Shown piece by piece: positions 42,615-55,862 of a stretch of DNA of 64,000 nucleotides. A program made the position numbers and the translations under genes. This DNA comes from Odobenus rosmarus divergens (lineage: Eukaryota; Chordata; Mammalia; Carnivora; Odobenidae). The notes beneath the pieces are model-generated. The model worked only from the letters and a program-made list of their open reading frames with translations. It searched no databases and was not told the origin of the DNA. The first letter of the stretch is position 1. Every line of letters begins with the position of its first letter. The stretch spans positions 1,524,565 to 1,588,564 of the forward strand of contig NW_004450581.1 in the NCBI RefSeq assembly GCF_000321225.1, in the 5' to 3' direction.

Positions 42615-42840
42615 GCCCTAAGGTTATGTTCTTCAAACTTTTTTGACTGCTACCCATAGTAAGCCAAACATTTTACATCACGACCTGGTACACATACACA
42701 TACGTGCCCACATAACTGAACCAAAAGTTTCACAAAACAGTACTGATCCTATGTGTAATGTACCCCGTTAGTTCTATTCTATTTCATGATTTTTTGTTAA
42801 TGCTGGTAGCCACCCATTAAATGAGCTTTTTTATTCATGA
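42615..42840 (+). mobile_element. Fossil DNA transposon (non-autonomous, hAT-like)
   Basis: 'ttcaaacttttttgactgctacccatagtaagc' and 'aactgaaccaaaagtttcacaaaacagtactg' belong to a common mammalian fossil element whose name I cannot give with certainty. Confidence 0.6.
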
Positions 42841-43044
42841 TCAGGAATGTGCTTAGCATGCTCAAGAAAGAGTGGGAAGACCAGTGTGGTTGGAAAAGGG
42901 CAGGGAGGGGAGACAGTGGTAGAAAGTGAAGTCACAGAGGTGTCTGGAGCCAGACTGTTTAGGGCTGTGGGCCATAATAAGGACTTGGGTTTTTATTTTA
43001 AGTGGGGCAGGGAGTATTGTGAATATGAAGATATGAGTGTGCTT

Positions 43045-43935
43045 GTATGCATTCATTCATTGGAAAGCGATTTATTGAGCATCTACTGTGTGCCAGGCAC
43101 TGGGGACACAGCTGTGAACCAGATAGAAAAGGATCCCTGCCCTTACGGAGCTGATATTCTAGATGATAAAGAAGATATATAGGTGAAGTATAGTAGGTCA
43201 GATGATGATAAGTTCCTAAAAAGAAAAGTAAAGGAGGGAAAGGGGATAGGAAGTGCTAGGGGTGGGGGAGGTATACTTTTAGATGAAACGGACAGGGAAG
43301 GCTTCACGGAGGCAGTGTCATCTAAGCAAAAACTTAAAGGAGGTGAGAGTAAGCCATGTGGTTATTGGAGGGAAGAGAAGTCCAGGCAGAGGGAACAGCT
43401 AGCGCAAAGGCCCTGCGGTGGGATCACACGTGGTGTATTTGGGGAAGAGCAAAGAGGCTACTGTGCAGGGAACGGAGTGAGTGATCAGAAAGCAGTGGGA
43501 GGTAAGGTCAGAAGGGCGGTGAGGCCAGATCATGTAGGCCATGGTGAGGACCGTGACTTTTACTCTGAGTGAGAGGGGAGCCATGGGAGCAGAGGCAAGA
43601 TGTGATATGACTTGGGGTTGAAAAGGATCCCCCTTGCTGCTGTGGGGAGCACAGACCAGGTGGGGCAAAGGTGGAAGTAGGGAGACTACATAGGAGGCTC
43701 CTGCAGTAATTCAGGTGAGAACTAACAGCACTCTGTGTCCCTTGCCCTGCTTTATTTTTCTTGGTAGAACTTATCTCTTCTAATGCACTATATAATTTAC
43801 TTAAAATTCAGTTTATTGCCTGCCTCTCCCTATTAGAATGAAAGCTCCACAAGGGCAGGGAGTAGAGACTCAGACACTCTCCTCTAGAAGAGCAGTGCAT
43901 AGCACAGTAGGCCCTCAGTCAAAGGCTGTGAGATC
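43045..43935. repeat. Two L2 copies, head to head
   Basis: 43045-43730 is minus L2 ('ttattgagcatctactgtgtgccaggcactgg' to 'ggaggctcctgcagtaattcaggtgagaac'). 43740-43930 is a plus L2 3' end ('gaatgaaagctccacaagggcaggg'). Confidence 0.8.
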
Positions 43936-44529
43936 AATTGGCTGAGGGACTAAAGGGGCTGGTGGCTCAGGGAGGGCTGCCTGGAGGCATCTAGGTGGGA
44001 TTTGCTGAAAGGCAGGCTGGGCAGTACGGGAGTGGGAGGGCACAGGCCAAGCTTGTGGGGAGGGGAACAGGAGGGTTCCTGGTGTGTGTGAGCTTGGGGC
44101 TAGCGGGGGAGGAGTGTGATAACGTAACATGGTAGGTCCCAGAGAGAAGGCAGCAAGCTGGAGAAGCTCAGAACTACTGTTGGGGCTGGGATGGGCTTGA
44201 GGTTGAGGGACACGGGGCTGAGTGGAGCCTTTCTACCCTCTCCCTCCCAGGAAGTCACCCCTCGGTATTGTTTCCCCACTTGCTCCAACCTGGCCTGCCA
44301 GAGCCACCTGCGGCCAAGCTTTTTTGATGGTACCCCGAAGTCTCAGACACAGTGCCAATAGGCCATGAGAAGGTGCTAGGGCAGGGGCTTGGGAGAAGTG
44401 GGGTTGGTGGGCCCCCTTTCAGCCCCCTCAAGGCCTGAAAGCTCCCACAGAACTGTGGACCAGCTGACAGCTGGGTGGGTGTAAATTTGTACACACATGC
44501 ACACACATACTCCTTAGCCTTGAGGGGAA

Positions 44530-45020
44530 GCAGGGGGAAAGCATTAGAGACAGAGAGAGATTGAATATAAAAGAGAATCAGAGAGACACACAGACAGTGA
44601 CAGAGGAGAGAGGTTTGTGAGAGAGACAGAGACATAGGAGGGAGAAGGGGAGAAATAAACAGAGAAAGGGGAGCAGACCTTCCACACAAACAGGAAGAGA
44701 TAGAAATAGAGACCAAAAGGAGAAGAGTGAAAAAAAGAGAGACACACATAGAAACGGAGTATGAGAGAGAAATAGAGACAGAAAAGTAGAGACAGAGACA
44801 GAGAGACAGAGAAGGAGGGAGAGAGAGAAAGAGAGAAGCGACAGAGACAAAGGGAGAGAGGGAAGGAGGGAGGGAGAAAGAGAGACAAAGAGATAGGAGA
44901 GGGATAATGCCAGGAAAGAAAGAGAGAACAATAGAGAGATAAAGAGACGGGTTGGGAGAGAGGCAGAGATAGAGACAGAGAGAAGCAGAAAAAAAGATGG
45001 AGAGGGAGACACAGGGAAAC
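44530..45020. repeat. Long purine-rich low-complexity tract
   Basis: About 490 bp of AGAGAC/AGAGAG-type sequence on the plus strand. Long minus frames across it (Ser/Leu/Cys-rich) are composition artefacts. Confidence 0.88.
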
Positions 45021-45239
45021 ACACTAAGATCCAGAAGGTGGATAATTTGTAGCCCAGAGTCTCAGTGAAAGCAAACCAAACCAAAACAAAAAAACACACA
45101 CACACTAAAATGAAACAAAACAACATAAAACAATAGCAGCAAATGAACAAAACCCTGGCGTTGCCTGGAAAGCCGGGGCAACTCTACAAGTGAGGAGAGG
45201 GTTCTTCTGAGCCGACTGGCAGCCACAGCTTGGGCCCGT

Positions 45240-45420
45240 CCCAGGCTAAAAGCGTGAGCACACGCACACAACACATACACACCTGCGCGTGCCCAGACGC
45301 CCTCAGAAAGATACGCAGCTACACACACGCTCACACGCATACGGACAGCAACCGGCTCACGCACAGGGACATGGCCTCGCACGCATGCGCACACACGGCA
45401 TATGGTCTCGGGGGCCTTCT
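45240..45420. repeat. CA-rich sequence with many CpGs
   Basis: Interrupted (CA)n with frequent CG ('gcacacgcacac', 'cacgcatgcgcacac'), unlike the CpG-poor CA tracts farther right. Confidence 0.65.
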
Positions 45421-45479
45421 TCCGCAGGCACAGTGTATATACCCCGTCTAAACCAGTGCATCGTCTTCAATAAAGACGT

Positions 45480-45660
45480 TAGTGCCCCCTAGGGGACATT
45501 TTGGAAATCTGCAGGAGCACTTTTAGTTGCCACAACGCTAGGGTGTAGGATGTCCTTCTAACATTGAGGGGTCCAGGGCAAGGATGCTGGCCATCCAGTG
45601 ATGTGTGGGGCAGTCCCACACAGTCAACATGTGTCCCGAATGCCCTAGGACTTTGGGTTT
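45480..45660 (+). mobile_element. MER5-like DNA transposon fossil
   Basis: 'agtgccccctaggggacattttgg' and 'gcacttttagttgccacaacgc' match the MER5A body. Confidence 0.65.
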
Positions 45661-45709
45661 GTAATGAACTGAACCTTGAACCTAATAACTCTTTTTCACA
45701 TATAAAAAC

Positions 45710-46215
45710 AAATTTCCCTCTAGTTTAATATAACCTGAATTACTCAGGAATATAGCTGTCAAGTAAGTCCAGAGGAGACTGCACTTTGTTTGGGGGTAGC
45801 ACTTTCTTTGAGCTGTTAACTATTTCGGAAAATCTCACCCCTAGGCCTTTGCCTGTCATTTTCCTGCACTTTGAGCAAGGGGCAGTTTCTGATTTTTCCC
45901 TTTCCAAATCCACATTTACTCATAAGATGTTACAAGCCTCTAACTACCTTTTTGAATTTCCTGGGGAGTGCCATGCCCAAACATTCACATATCAAAATAC
46001 AAATTACTACCTTATAAATCACTTCCTTTTAATTAATTTGTATTAGAGTTAATACAATATGCATATCGTATGAAATACTATATGGGTTTTCTTTTGAAAT
46101 CATATGTGCAGAGAGATTATATTACCTAAGAACTTCGTGTCTATATAGTAAAGGGGTGTTACAAAATATGTTACATAAAAGAGGGTGTTAGGTATGAGAG
46201 GGCTGACAACTGATC
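45710..46215. repeat. Unnamed fossil repeat, copy 2
   Basis: Collinear with 23395-24030: 'gactgcactttg', 'ataaatcacttcctttt', 'atgtgcagagagattatattacctaagaacttc', 'agagggtgttaggtatgaga'. Confidence 0.5.
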
Positions 46216-47010
46216 ATATACACACACTCAGACACACACACATGTGTAATGGCTCATAAACCCACAATTGTGACTCCCCTAACACACACACACATACACG
46301 CACACACACAGATGAACACTCAAATCCTGACAGATAGATACACATATGCAAACCTACTCACACAGAGACTCATATATACAATCTACCTGATTATTTAAAT
46401 CCTCCCACATAATCAGACAAACTTCTGTAACACAGGCATGTACGCGGTGGCATACCTATATCATCACATACAAATACTGTTACACACAATGACACTCAAA
46501 GTCACTTGCGTATGCCATACTCACATGCATTTGAAACCTGCCACATGCATACACACACACAAACACACACATGTATGTACACACAGACAGAACCCCCCTC
46601 AGATATCCACAGATATATTTGCATGGAGAAAAAAACAGACAAGCAAAAATTGCTCACATATACACACATGTACATACTCTAACACACGAGGCTGACTGAT
46701 CCAAACCCTTTCACATAAATTAGGCACACTCACCAAAACAGACATGTACATCCTGGCACAGGTACACAGATACCCATTCATGTACGTACTCACTTATGCA
46801 GAGAAGTATACCAGCTCCAACACCCCCCCCCTTGCAATGTGCAAGCAACAACCAATCACAAAGAGAAAAACCGCCCATGTATACAAACACTCCTGCACAC
46901 ACAGACAAGTGTACACACACAAGCTTGCTCACATTACTTGATATACACACACCGCAGCAGGTCTACACCCAGAGACAAACCCGCATATGTGCACATACCA
47001 GCCGACTCCT
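46205..47010. repeat. Degenerate CA-rich simple sequence, block 1
   Basis: Interrupted CACACA/ACACAT text with no constant period. Open frames are Thr/His/Cys-rich artefacts. Confidence 0.85.
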
Positions 47011-47299
47011 TCAGGCACAGGTGGAAACATTAGCAGAGCTGTTTGGCTGGTGGGCACCTGCCATAGCAGGGAGCCAGACCAAGAGAGGCTCTAGGGGGTC
47101 AAAGAGAGGTTGTAAATGTTTAGATCGCTTCCTGTTGAAACATCCCAGATAGTCTGATTATTACTTTGATTGCCACTCTTGCTCATCAGTGAGGTTTTTT
47201 GGTTTTGCCCATACATGTACAACACCTGTTTTTCTTTTTAATTTGAACTTATTTAAAATTTTCCACTTTTTTCTACAAAAATAGTTGCATGACTGTTGC

Positions 47300-47329
47300 T
47301 ATTATTATTATTATTATTATTATTATTAC
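47300..47329. repeat. (ATT)n microsatellite
   Basis: About ten perfect ATT units. Confidence 0.95.
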
Positions 47330-47447
47330 ATAGTAGCAGGTATTCCTAAAGAGAATGTAACTATTTTGTTAATTGCCCTAATTGTTCCTTCTTTATAGAA
47401 AATCTTTTTTCCTTCTAGAACATTTCAGATATAAAAAAGTAGAAAGA

Positions 47448-47640
47448 GGGACGCCTGGGTGGCTCAGTTGGTTAAGCATCTGCCTTCCGCTCAGGTCATG
47501 ATCATGATCCCAGGTTCCTGGGATCGTCCCACATTGGGTTCCTTGCTCAGTGGGGAGCCTGCTTCTCCCACTGCCTGCCGCTCCGCCTGCTTGTACTCTC
47601 TCTTTCTGACAAATAAATAAAGTCTTCAAAAAAAAAAATA
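47448..47640 (+). mobile_element. Carnivore SINE
   Basis: Head GGGACGCCTGGGTGGCTCAG. Duplication ATAAAAAAGTAGAAAGAG. Confidence 0.93.
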
Positions 47641-48408
47641 AAAAAGTAGAAAGAGTCCTGTAATGAACTTCAGTGCACCCACTGCCCAGATTCATCAATG
47701 ATCAACCCTTAGGGTCTTGTTTTGCCTATAACCTCACCCATTTCCCCCACTTCCAGAGTATTCTGAAGCATATCTATTATACCATTCATCCATAAGTATT
47801 TCACAGTGTTTCTAAAGGACTCTTTTAAAAACATTACAATATAATTTTTATTATTTCTTGGTTTATTTACTGATTTACTTGCAACTGGCTTTTAATATTA
47901 AAAATTAGCCAAATCTGATTCTTCATGGGATTTCATAATTTATTTCAGAATAAATTATTACCTTTTGTTTTTAGGTAAAAATATTTGTCAATAAAAGAAT
48001 AAAGCCTGTGGTTGAACTGAATTGATTCATTAAAGGGAAAGTTAGGCCTTTAAGGCTTTGTTTCCAGAGTGTTGTTCTCTTAAGAATGCAGAAGACCTCA
48101 AATTTGCTTTTTTAAAAAATCAGTTTTCAGAAGTCACTAAGATCTGCTGGCCCCTTCAATACTTCATATTCAAGTAGATTTAATTTTTAAGATATTTCTT
48201 TTCCCATCAAAATGGACATTTTGATTAAAGCTGGAAAATCAGAAGACTCACGAGACAAACACAGTCTCCCTCCAAAAACTCCAGGATCTCCCTAATTTAA
48301 GCAGTTTTATAAGGATTGTCCCAAATTTGGATCCAGCTGCCTAGTAAGCCCTCTCATCCTCAGCCTATATGTTCGATTTGTGTGGAAAAGTTATCAAGAG
48401 AAACTTCA

Positions 48409-48505
48409 CACTGGGTGTTATACGCAACTGATAAACACTACATCTGAAACTAATGATGTACTATATGTTGGCTAACTGAATTTAAATTAAAAAGATTAAA
48501 AAAAA
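48409..48505 (+). mobile_element. Short 5'-truncated L1 3' end
   Basis: 'actgggtgttatacgcaactgataaacac' to 'ctgaatttaaatt' and A tail. Duplication AGAAACTTCA. A young carnivore-type L1 end. Confidence 0.85.
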
Positions 48506-48649
48506 AGAAACTTCATTTCCCAGTAGGCTATGTTGGTCAACTGGCCATGAAACACTCTGACAAAGAGAAATATTTGGACTTTTAAAAGCATCTCAAAATG
48601 CAAATTAAGAAACCTGGCTCTTTTATGAGATGGGTTAGAACATTCTTTT

Positions 48650-49900
48650 TTCTTTTTAATTTGGGTTAGAAAATTCTTAGATGGAGCTCAACAAGCTAGT
48701 GACAGGATTGCGTGATTAACAAGTAAAGCTAAGATGCCCCTCCCAGTAGTATCTCAGCGGTCTGCCAGGAACGTTCTAGCAGTCTGCCAGGAAATTGTCC
48801 ACATCATATTTGGGACCAGTGAAGTAAAAAGAATAGGAAAGAGGTCACTTTCAATAATTGCTATTAGGAGACACAGTGATGATGGGTCAAAGGACCACTG
48901 AAATGACACTAACTCAGAAGACTGTTGAATCAAAAGGGTTTTCATTTTATATTGATGCATCTCTAGATGTTGATTAATTGTGCTCAGTTCATAGTACTAG
49001 TCAGAAAGCCCGAAGAGAAATGCAAGAAGCACCAAAATAAACTAAGGTTGAAATATTCAAAGTGATACACGAATATTTCTAATATCATGGATACTCTGCA
49101 GTAGTCTGTGGACTACTGAGATGGCATGAAGTTTACATCTGGAATTTGTTCTGAAACTGCCAAGATTCATGCACTAAGGAGCCCTCACCTATAAAAGTTT
49201 ACCTGTGGGTCTAATTTCCACAGTAAATGATGCTAGGTGAATTTCATTAAATCCAAGGTACTACCCACCCGTGTGTTGAATTTCTGTGAAGCTTTGGGAT
49301 CAGTACACTTTTCTCTATTGTTTTAAACTTAAGTGTGTAAGGATTCTGTAAAAGATTTATGAGCTAAAAGAAAAATTTCAGCATTTTTTTGTGAATGATT
49401 CTCATTTGCAGATTTGATGCTTACTCATTTCAACAAATGGCTCTTTGAGCACATGAATAAAATTACATCAAAAAATTTTAAGACACTCAAAAATATATGA
49501 AAGTATACTGTCAAGGTTTATGGATTCAAAGCCAAACTTCAACTTAGAAGTGAGGTCATGTATGGTTCCCTGGGTGATAATTAGTTAGTGTTATTAAGTT
49601 GACTACTAAAAAAGACTTATTAAGATGAGTAATGTCTGTGTCTACTTAGGGCAAAAGTTTCATCAATTATTTTGAAATACTCAAAATGAACATTTTTGGT
49701 TGGATTCAAAATTCATGTGCACTTGTTACAAGAAATTTCAACATCACATTTGATTGAAAGAAGTGTTAGATTTAAAAAAGGATCCTATCTTTGAAGCACA
49801 AAACTCAAAGACTATGAATTATCCAAGTTCTGATTATTGATAAGAAAGGAGTTTTAACCAGTAACCACACCCCCCCCAAAAACCTCTTTGGCCATTTGCT
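48650..49900. other. AT-rich decayed sequence, possibly a hAT transposase fossil
   Basis: Many stops on both strands. Plus-strand scraps such as FNKWLFEHMNKI and KVYGFKAKLQL faintly recall ZBED/hAT transposase text. Not strong enough to name. Confidence 0.25.
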
Positions 49901-50001
49901 GCCACCTAGTCATGCAAGCAGTTTCCTGCTGATGGTGACCACCAAGAGACAGAAGAGATCATTAGCTATTTCAAGCATAAAGCCTGGGTCTCTGCCTGGC
50001 C

Positions 50002-50700
50002 ATGGCAAAAACAAGTGGGTTATCAAAGGGAGGAGAAACAGGGATGAATAAGCGGTTAGTTGTTGTATTTCTTAAGAAAGGTTGGTATGGTATGAAAGTG
50101 TCAGAGAAACCAAAATGGTACCTGATGACCCCAAAGCTAATGCTTTTAAGGTGAGCTTTGCTCACCTGCAGAATTATGCAGCTATGTGTCACACATTCAA
50201 GCTAATTACTGAGGACATTAAGGCAAATGGTGCCCACACAACCTCCACGGACTCGGTCTTACCTTCATCACCAGGCTTTCCAAGATCAAGAAGTAGCAGG
50301 TCACAATAGAAGTTTATATCTGTGTCAAAAGTACTAATGGTTATTTGTTTCGTTTGTTTTCTTTGTTTTTTTTTAAGATTTATTTATTTTGACAGAGAGA
50401 GAGAAAGAGAGACAGCAAGAGAGGGAATGCAAGCAGGGAGAGTAGGAGAGGGAGAAGCAGACTCCCCACTGAGCAGGGAGCCCTATGCGGGGCTCGATCC
50501 CGGGACCCTGCGATCATGACCTGAGCTGAAGGCAGACGCTCAACGACTGAGCCACCCAGGTGCCCCTGTTTTCTTTGGGTTTTTACCAAGAAATACAATA
50601 ACTTGATGTAGAACCTTGATGCTCAGCACAAACTACTTTACCAAATCATGATGGAAATGTCCATAAAGGAGTCAAATTACCCCAAAATAAATAAAGACAG
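50002..50700 (+). pseudogene. RPS3A (eS1) processed pseudogene, split by a SINE
   Basis: Intron-less, decayed copy of the ribosomal protein eS1 message. From ATG at 50002 it reads MAKTSGLSKGGETG, FLKKGWYGMKV, then VSFAHLQNYA, FKLITEDIK and, in another frame, EVYICVKSTNGYLFRL; after the SINE at 50365-50566, WVFTKKYNN and KLLYQIMMEMSIKE. These follow the eS1 order (SLADLQN, FKLITED, DVKTTDGYLLRLF, GFTKKRNNQ, IRKKMMEI). It has frameshifts and stops, so it cannot encode the protein. The 3' edge is uncertain. Confidence 0.75.
50365..50566 (-). mobile_element. Carnivore SINE inside the RPS3A pseudogene
   Basis: Minus copy ending GAGCCACCCAGGTGCCCC. Duplication TGTTTTCTTTG on both sides. Confidence 0.92.
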
Positions 50701-51054
50701 TCACAACCAAAGGCTCAGGAGTGGGCATGAATGCTGACCATTACAAATTTGCACAAGTGAATAAAAGTTATGTTTCCAGAAGTGAGTTCAGTGTGCTATG
50801 AAAAAATCCTGAAAATGTTTTACTTGAAAGTTGTATACAAAAAAGTTGTATACAAATTCAATTATTTAATAACTCCCCTAAAACTTTGCATTTTTTGTTT
50901 TCCTCATCACAATTTGTATAATGTAAAGAAATGTAAGAAATTTCTTTTCGCCAAACCCCAGTACCCCTAAATCCTCTTCAGTTTACTTCAACGTGCCATA
51001 TAGATATTTCACTTTTTCCATGTGCCAGGTTGGGAATGCCCTAAGACATTCACA

Positions 51055-51415
51055 TCCAGTCACATTGCATAGACACACTAGCACACATGGACAGATAAGT
51101 GTACACAGGAACACGTGTACATCAATATTCAAATTTGCACTCACATCCAGACTTACACCAGCTGATAAGCACAATCAGGTGTATGTGTACAGGTACACAC
51201 ACACACACACACACACACACACCCCTCCTCTTCTACACGGAAAGTTAGGCATGTGTGTAGGTACCCACCTACCGGCAAATCATGCAAAGATATACAAAAC
51301 ACACACAAACATACACACATACAGATAACCACCCTTCAATAGAAACATAGGCCTAGGCAGAGAAAAACTCACCACACACATGGGCACATGCAGACACATA
51401 CACATACAAACCAAA
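51055..51415. repeat. Degenerate CA-rich simple sequence, block 2
   Basis: Includes a perfect (CA)n of about 26 nt near 51197-51222. Confidence 0.85.
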
Positions 51416-51427
51416 TCATATGGACCT

Positions 51428-51625
51428 GGGGCGCCTGGGTGGCTCCGTCAGTTAAGCGACCAACTTTTGATTTTGGCTCAGGTCATGATCTCAGGGTCAT
51501 GGGATTGAGCCCCACTGGGGCTCTGAGCTGGGCGGGGAGGCTGCTTAAGATTCTCTCTCTCCCTCTGCCCCTCCTCCCCCAGCTACTGCACTCTCTCTCT
51601 CTTAAAAAACAAAACAAAACAAAAA
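51428..51625 (+). mobile_element. Carnivore SINE
   Basis: Inserted in CA-rich DNA. Duplication CAAATCATATGGACCT. Confidence 0.93.
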
Positions 51626-51774
51626 CAAATCATATGGACCTACATGCTTTCAGACACAATCATGCATGCATAGACATAAGAACTGACATTCACATACAGG
51701 GTGAGTCCGATTCACATCCTATAGATCCAGGCCCTCCCCCACCCCAGGCTCTTACATTAAGAGATTATAATCCA

Positions 51775-52210
51775 CTATTTTATGGAATACTACTCAGTCA
51801 TCAAAAAAAAAATGAAATCTTGCCATTTGCAATGACGTGGATGGAACTAGAGGGTATTATGCTAAGTAAAATAAGTCAGTCAGAGAAAGACAATTATCAT
51901 ATGATCTCACTCATATATGGAATTTAAGAAACAAAACAGAGGATCATAGGGGAAGAGAGGAAAAAATAAAACAAGATGAAAGCAGAGAGGGAAACAAACC
52001 ATAAGAGACTCTTAATCATAGGAAACAAACTGAGGGTTGCTAGAGGGTTGCTGAGGGGATGGGGTAAATGGTGATGGACATTAAGGAGGGCACAGGATGT
52101 AATGAGCACTGGGTATTATATAAGACTGATGAACCACTGACCTCTACCTCTGAAACCAATAACACATTTTATGTTAATTAATTGAATTTAAATAAAAAAT
52201 AAAATAAATA
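51775..52210 (+). mobile_element. 5'-truncated L1 3' end
   Basis: End of ORF2 ('gacgtggatggaactagagggtattatgctaag') and 3' UTR to 'gttaattaattgaatttaaat' plus A-rich tail. Duplication about ATCCACTAT. Confidence 0.88.
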
Positions 52211-52229
52211 AGATCCACTATCTTATACA

Positions 52230-53050
52230 AACCTTGCTTTGGTACACACACATTATATACACAGAACAGACATGCTCACACATACTGGCTTATCGCTCAG
52301 GTTTCCTGCCACACACACAGAGGCAGGCAGGCATAGACAGAGCAATGTAGACTCACACATACATAACCATATAGCCACCAAGGCTTATAAACACAGTCAC
52401 AAACCCTCACATGCACACACCCATTCACACCTATGCATTCACTTTTACAACACAAATACAAAGATGCTAGTACACGGCCATATGGACACAAATCCTTTAT
52501 ACACACACATACACACACACATCATCATCATATATAAACCTCGATATTAACCTTCCTACGTGTATAGACTACACAGAGATTGACACGTACACATCTACAT
52601 CCTGACTACCACAAACCTGTTTACATATTCAAATACCAGTTTACATTACATGTGCACACATGCACACACCCAGGCACACACATGCTCATATATGCAGCGT
52701 ACCAGCAACACAGGTAACATCTGCACTCACAGGGACACACATCACCACAGATACAGATGTGTGCATTCATACACCCAGATGTACACTGGGAAATACACAT
52801 GTGTGGCCAAACCCCTCCATTGACCTCCTAGACACATACTTCCTTTCTCATACACTCAGGGTTTTATATACACTCTGGGACACATTTAAGTATAAAGCTA
52901 GTTTTATGTACAAAAACACTCATATACACACAGAATCAGCTCACTTTCTTACACATACACATGGATACAGATAATGGGGCAAATATGCACATAGAAACGA
53001 CTCTGTTGCACTTGCAGATGGACACATACTGTTACTTACACACCAGGCAC
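52230..53050. repeat. Degenerate CA-rich simple sequence, block 3
   Basis: Interrupted CA/ACAT text, no fixed unit. Confidence 0.82.
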
Positions 53051-53074
53051 GTGCAATAATTGTAGTAGTAGTCC

Positions 53075-53290
53075 ACATCTGATATGGCACAGAGGACTTA
53101 TTATGTGCCAGGCACTGTCCTAAGCACTTTCCAAATATTAACTCATCTGATCTTCACCCTATGAGATAGTGTTATTACCCTTACTTTACAAAGAAGAAAC
53201 GGGGGCTTAACTGAGATTAGGTGACTTGCCCAAAGACCCACAGCTAATAAATGGCAGAACTAGGATGCAAAGCCAGAGCCTGGCCCCGGA
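53075..53290 (+). repeat. MIR
   Basis: 'ttattatgtgccaggcactgtcctaagcactttcc' to 'gtgacttgcccaaagacccacagctaataaatgg'. Near-consensus. Confidence 0.9.
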
Positions 53291-55765
53291 GACCTTGCCC
53301 GTTGAACTTACTCACATGGAGAAACACACTCACCTCACACACACATACAGATTCACACCACTCTAGCACAAACACATGCACACACAAGCCACATACCGAT
53401 AGCCACACCCATGTGTGGCTACACAAACATAGATTTGCTCACCACATACACAAACATGGATGTGCTCACATTTACAGGCACTCTAGCAGAGGCATATATG
53501 CCCTAGGAAAGACATACACATTCCTACACACACCCACACCCACAATCACACACCCCACCCAGACACACCCACACTATCAAACACACAAAACACCCAGATA
53601 CACCACCTACGAACCATCTGGATAAATCCACACTCACAAGCAGATACACCCACATTCTCAGATACGTTTCCACACCCAAACACTCTCATACACACTATGC
53701 AGATATGCTCACATGCACACACCCTCACCCAGATACACTCACACACCCCACACAGATTGACCTATATACTCTCTTTCACACACCACCCAGATATACCCTA
53801 TCTGTCTGTCATGCACCAGCCAGAGAGATGCCCACACTTCTTAGATACACCCACACTCACACCCCAACCCAGATAGGTGCACATTCTCTTTCTTACACAC
53901 ACCATTCAGACACACCCACTTTCACACACATACCCAATACTGATACAGCCACACTCTCACACACATCCCATCCTCATACACACACACACACACACACACA
54001 CACTTTAAATACACCTACGTTCACAGTCACTCCACCCAGCTACAGCCACACTTATGCAAACTCCCAACTCAGTACACCCACACTCTCATATGCAACATTC
54101 AGATATACTCAAACCCATAGACACCCCTAACCTAGAGCCCTCATATTTGACCCAGGCACACCTACAGTCTCTTTCACACATGGTATCAAGACACACACCC
54201 ACAATGACACACACACCATTCAAAGACACTACAGTTACAAATTCCCAACCAAGTACATTCACACACACAGATAACTACACATTATCCAGAGACACCTGTT
54301 CACACACAAATCCTATCCATATACACCCATATTTTCTCTCTTTCTCTCACACACACACTCACCCCAAACACAGTCCCACTCACACAGCCCAACCCAGATA
54401 CATCCACCCTCTAAAACGTATACACCATCCAGATTCATCCTAAATGGACCATTGAGATATACACACACATCAACTAGATACACTCTACTACCATCTAAAT
54501 ACATTTGCATTCACACACACACATCCTACCCAGATATATCCAACTCTCACACATACCATCAATTTATCCCTCCCCAAACACTCCGCTGCCCAGATACATC
54601 TATGCTCTCATCCCCTCTACACCACTCAGATGCACTCACACTCCAAACATGCACTTTCCACCCAGATATGTCCCCCAAACTCTCTCACACACCCCATCCA
54701 GTTATAAACACCCTCACACACATATCCAAGTACATACACACCCAGATACACAACCAAAGCTCTTACAATACACCATCCAGATATACCTTACTACACATTC
54801 CACCACCCAAATACACCTGTGCTTTCACCCACCCACCATTTAGATACACTCATATTCAAACACACTCTACCCAAACTATACCCACACACTGTCTCACACC
54901 CAGCCCACATGTACCACTACACTCTCTCTCACACACCATCCAGATATATCCACACCTCACACACATGACATCCAGATATACCCACTCACATCCCCCAACC
55001 CAGTTAAATCCAAACACTTAACAACCATCCAGCTACACCTACACATTCCTCCCACCAGATAACATCTATGCTGTCACACGCCCACCACACTCAGAAACAC
55101 CTGCACTCTCTTTTATACATACACACAATCCAGATCCCCCTCTCTTAAACACCGTCATCCAGAATACCCACACTCCACACACCCAATGCAGATATGCCCA
55201 TACTCTCTTACACACACTACACACACACCTCATCCACATACACTCCCACACACCATCCATAGATACTCCAATTATATATACTCACACACATCCCCATCAT
55301 CACCCAGATGTGCCCAAATTCTCTCTTATACACACACACCACCTAGATATATTCCATCACACATTTCCACTGCCTAATACACTTACATGCTCACCCACCT
55401 AGACACCATCCAGATATACCCATACTTAAATGCTCCCACCCCATCACACCCGTACTCCCTCATGTACACACTCTACCCAGAAACACCCATGCTCTCTCTT
55501 AACACAACACGGATACATCTACGCTATAAAACACATACATCATCCAGACACCCCCCACTCTCTTGCACCATCCAGATACACCCATACCCACATATTCCTC
55601 AAAAACACATAGCTTCACACGTTCCCACCCAGCCATACCCAAACTCTCATACTATCCTCCACCCAAATAGGCTGATGTTCTCATAGCACCTCACAAATGC
55701 ACCATTTACATGCACCCACACTCACACTCACCTTTCCCCAAAACAGCCAAATGTCTCACATACAT
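53290..55765. repeat. Degenerate tandem array with CCAGATACACCCACACTCTC-like unit
   Basis: About 2.4 kb in which CA(C/T)CCAGATA(C/T)A(C/T)CC followed by ACACTCTC(T/A)CACACA recurs dozens of times at roughly 30-60 bp spacing, with (CA)n between. It keeps a recognisable unit, unlike the other CA blocks. Several overlapping frames are artefacts. Confidence 0.75.
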
Positions 55766-55862
55766 ATCTTACCCAGACTCTCTCTTACGTACACACAACC
55801 CAGATCCCTTCCCTCTCTCTCTCTCTCCCCCCTCATTCTCTTACCAAATATACCACCTTCTC

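Noticed and set aside
44255..45022. 255-codon minus-strand frame, Ser/Leu/Phe/Cys-rich
   Set aside because: It reads the complement of a purine-rich simple tract. Composition explains both length and residues, and neighbouring frames are equally open.
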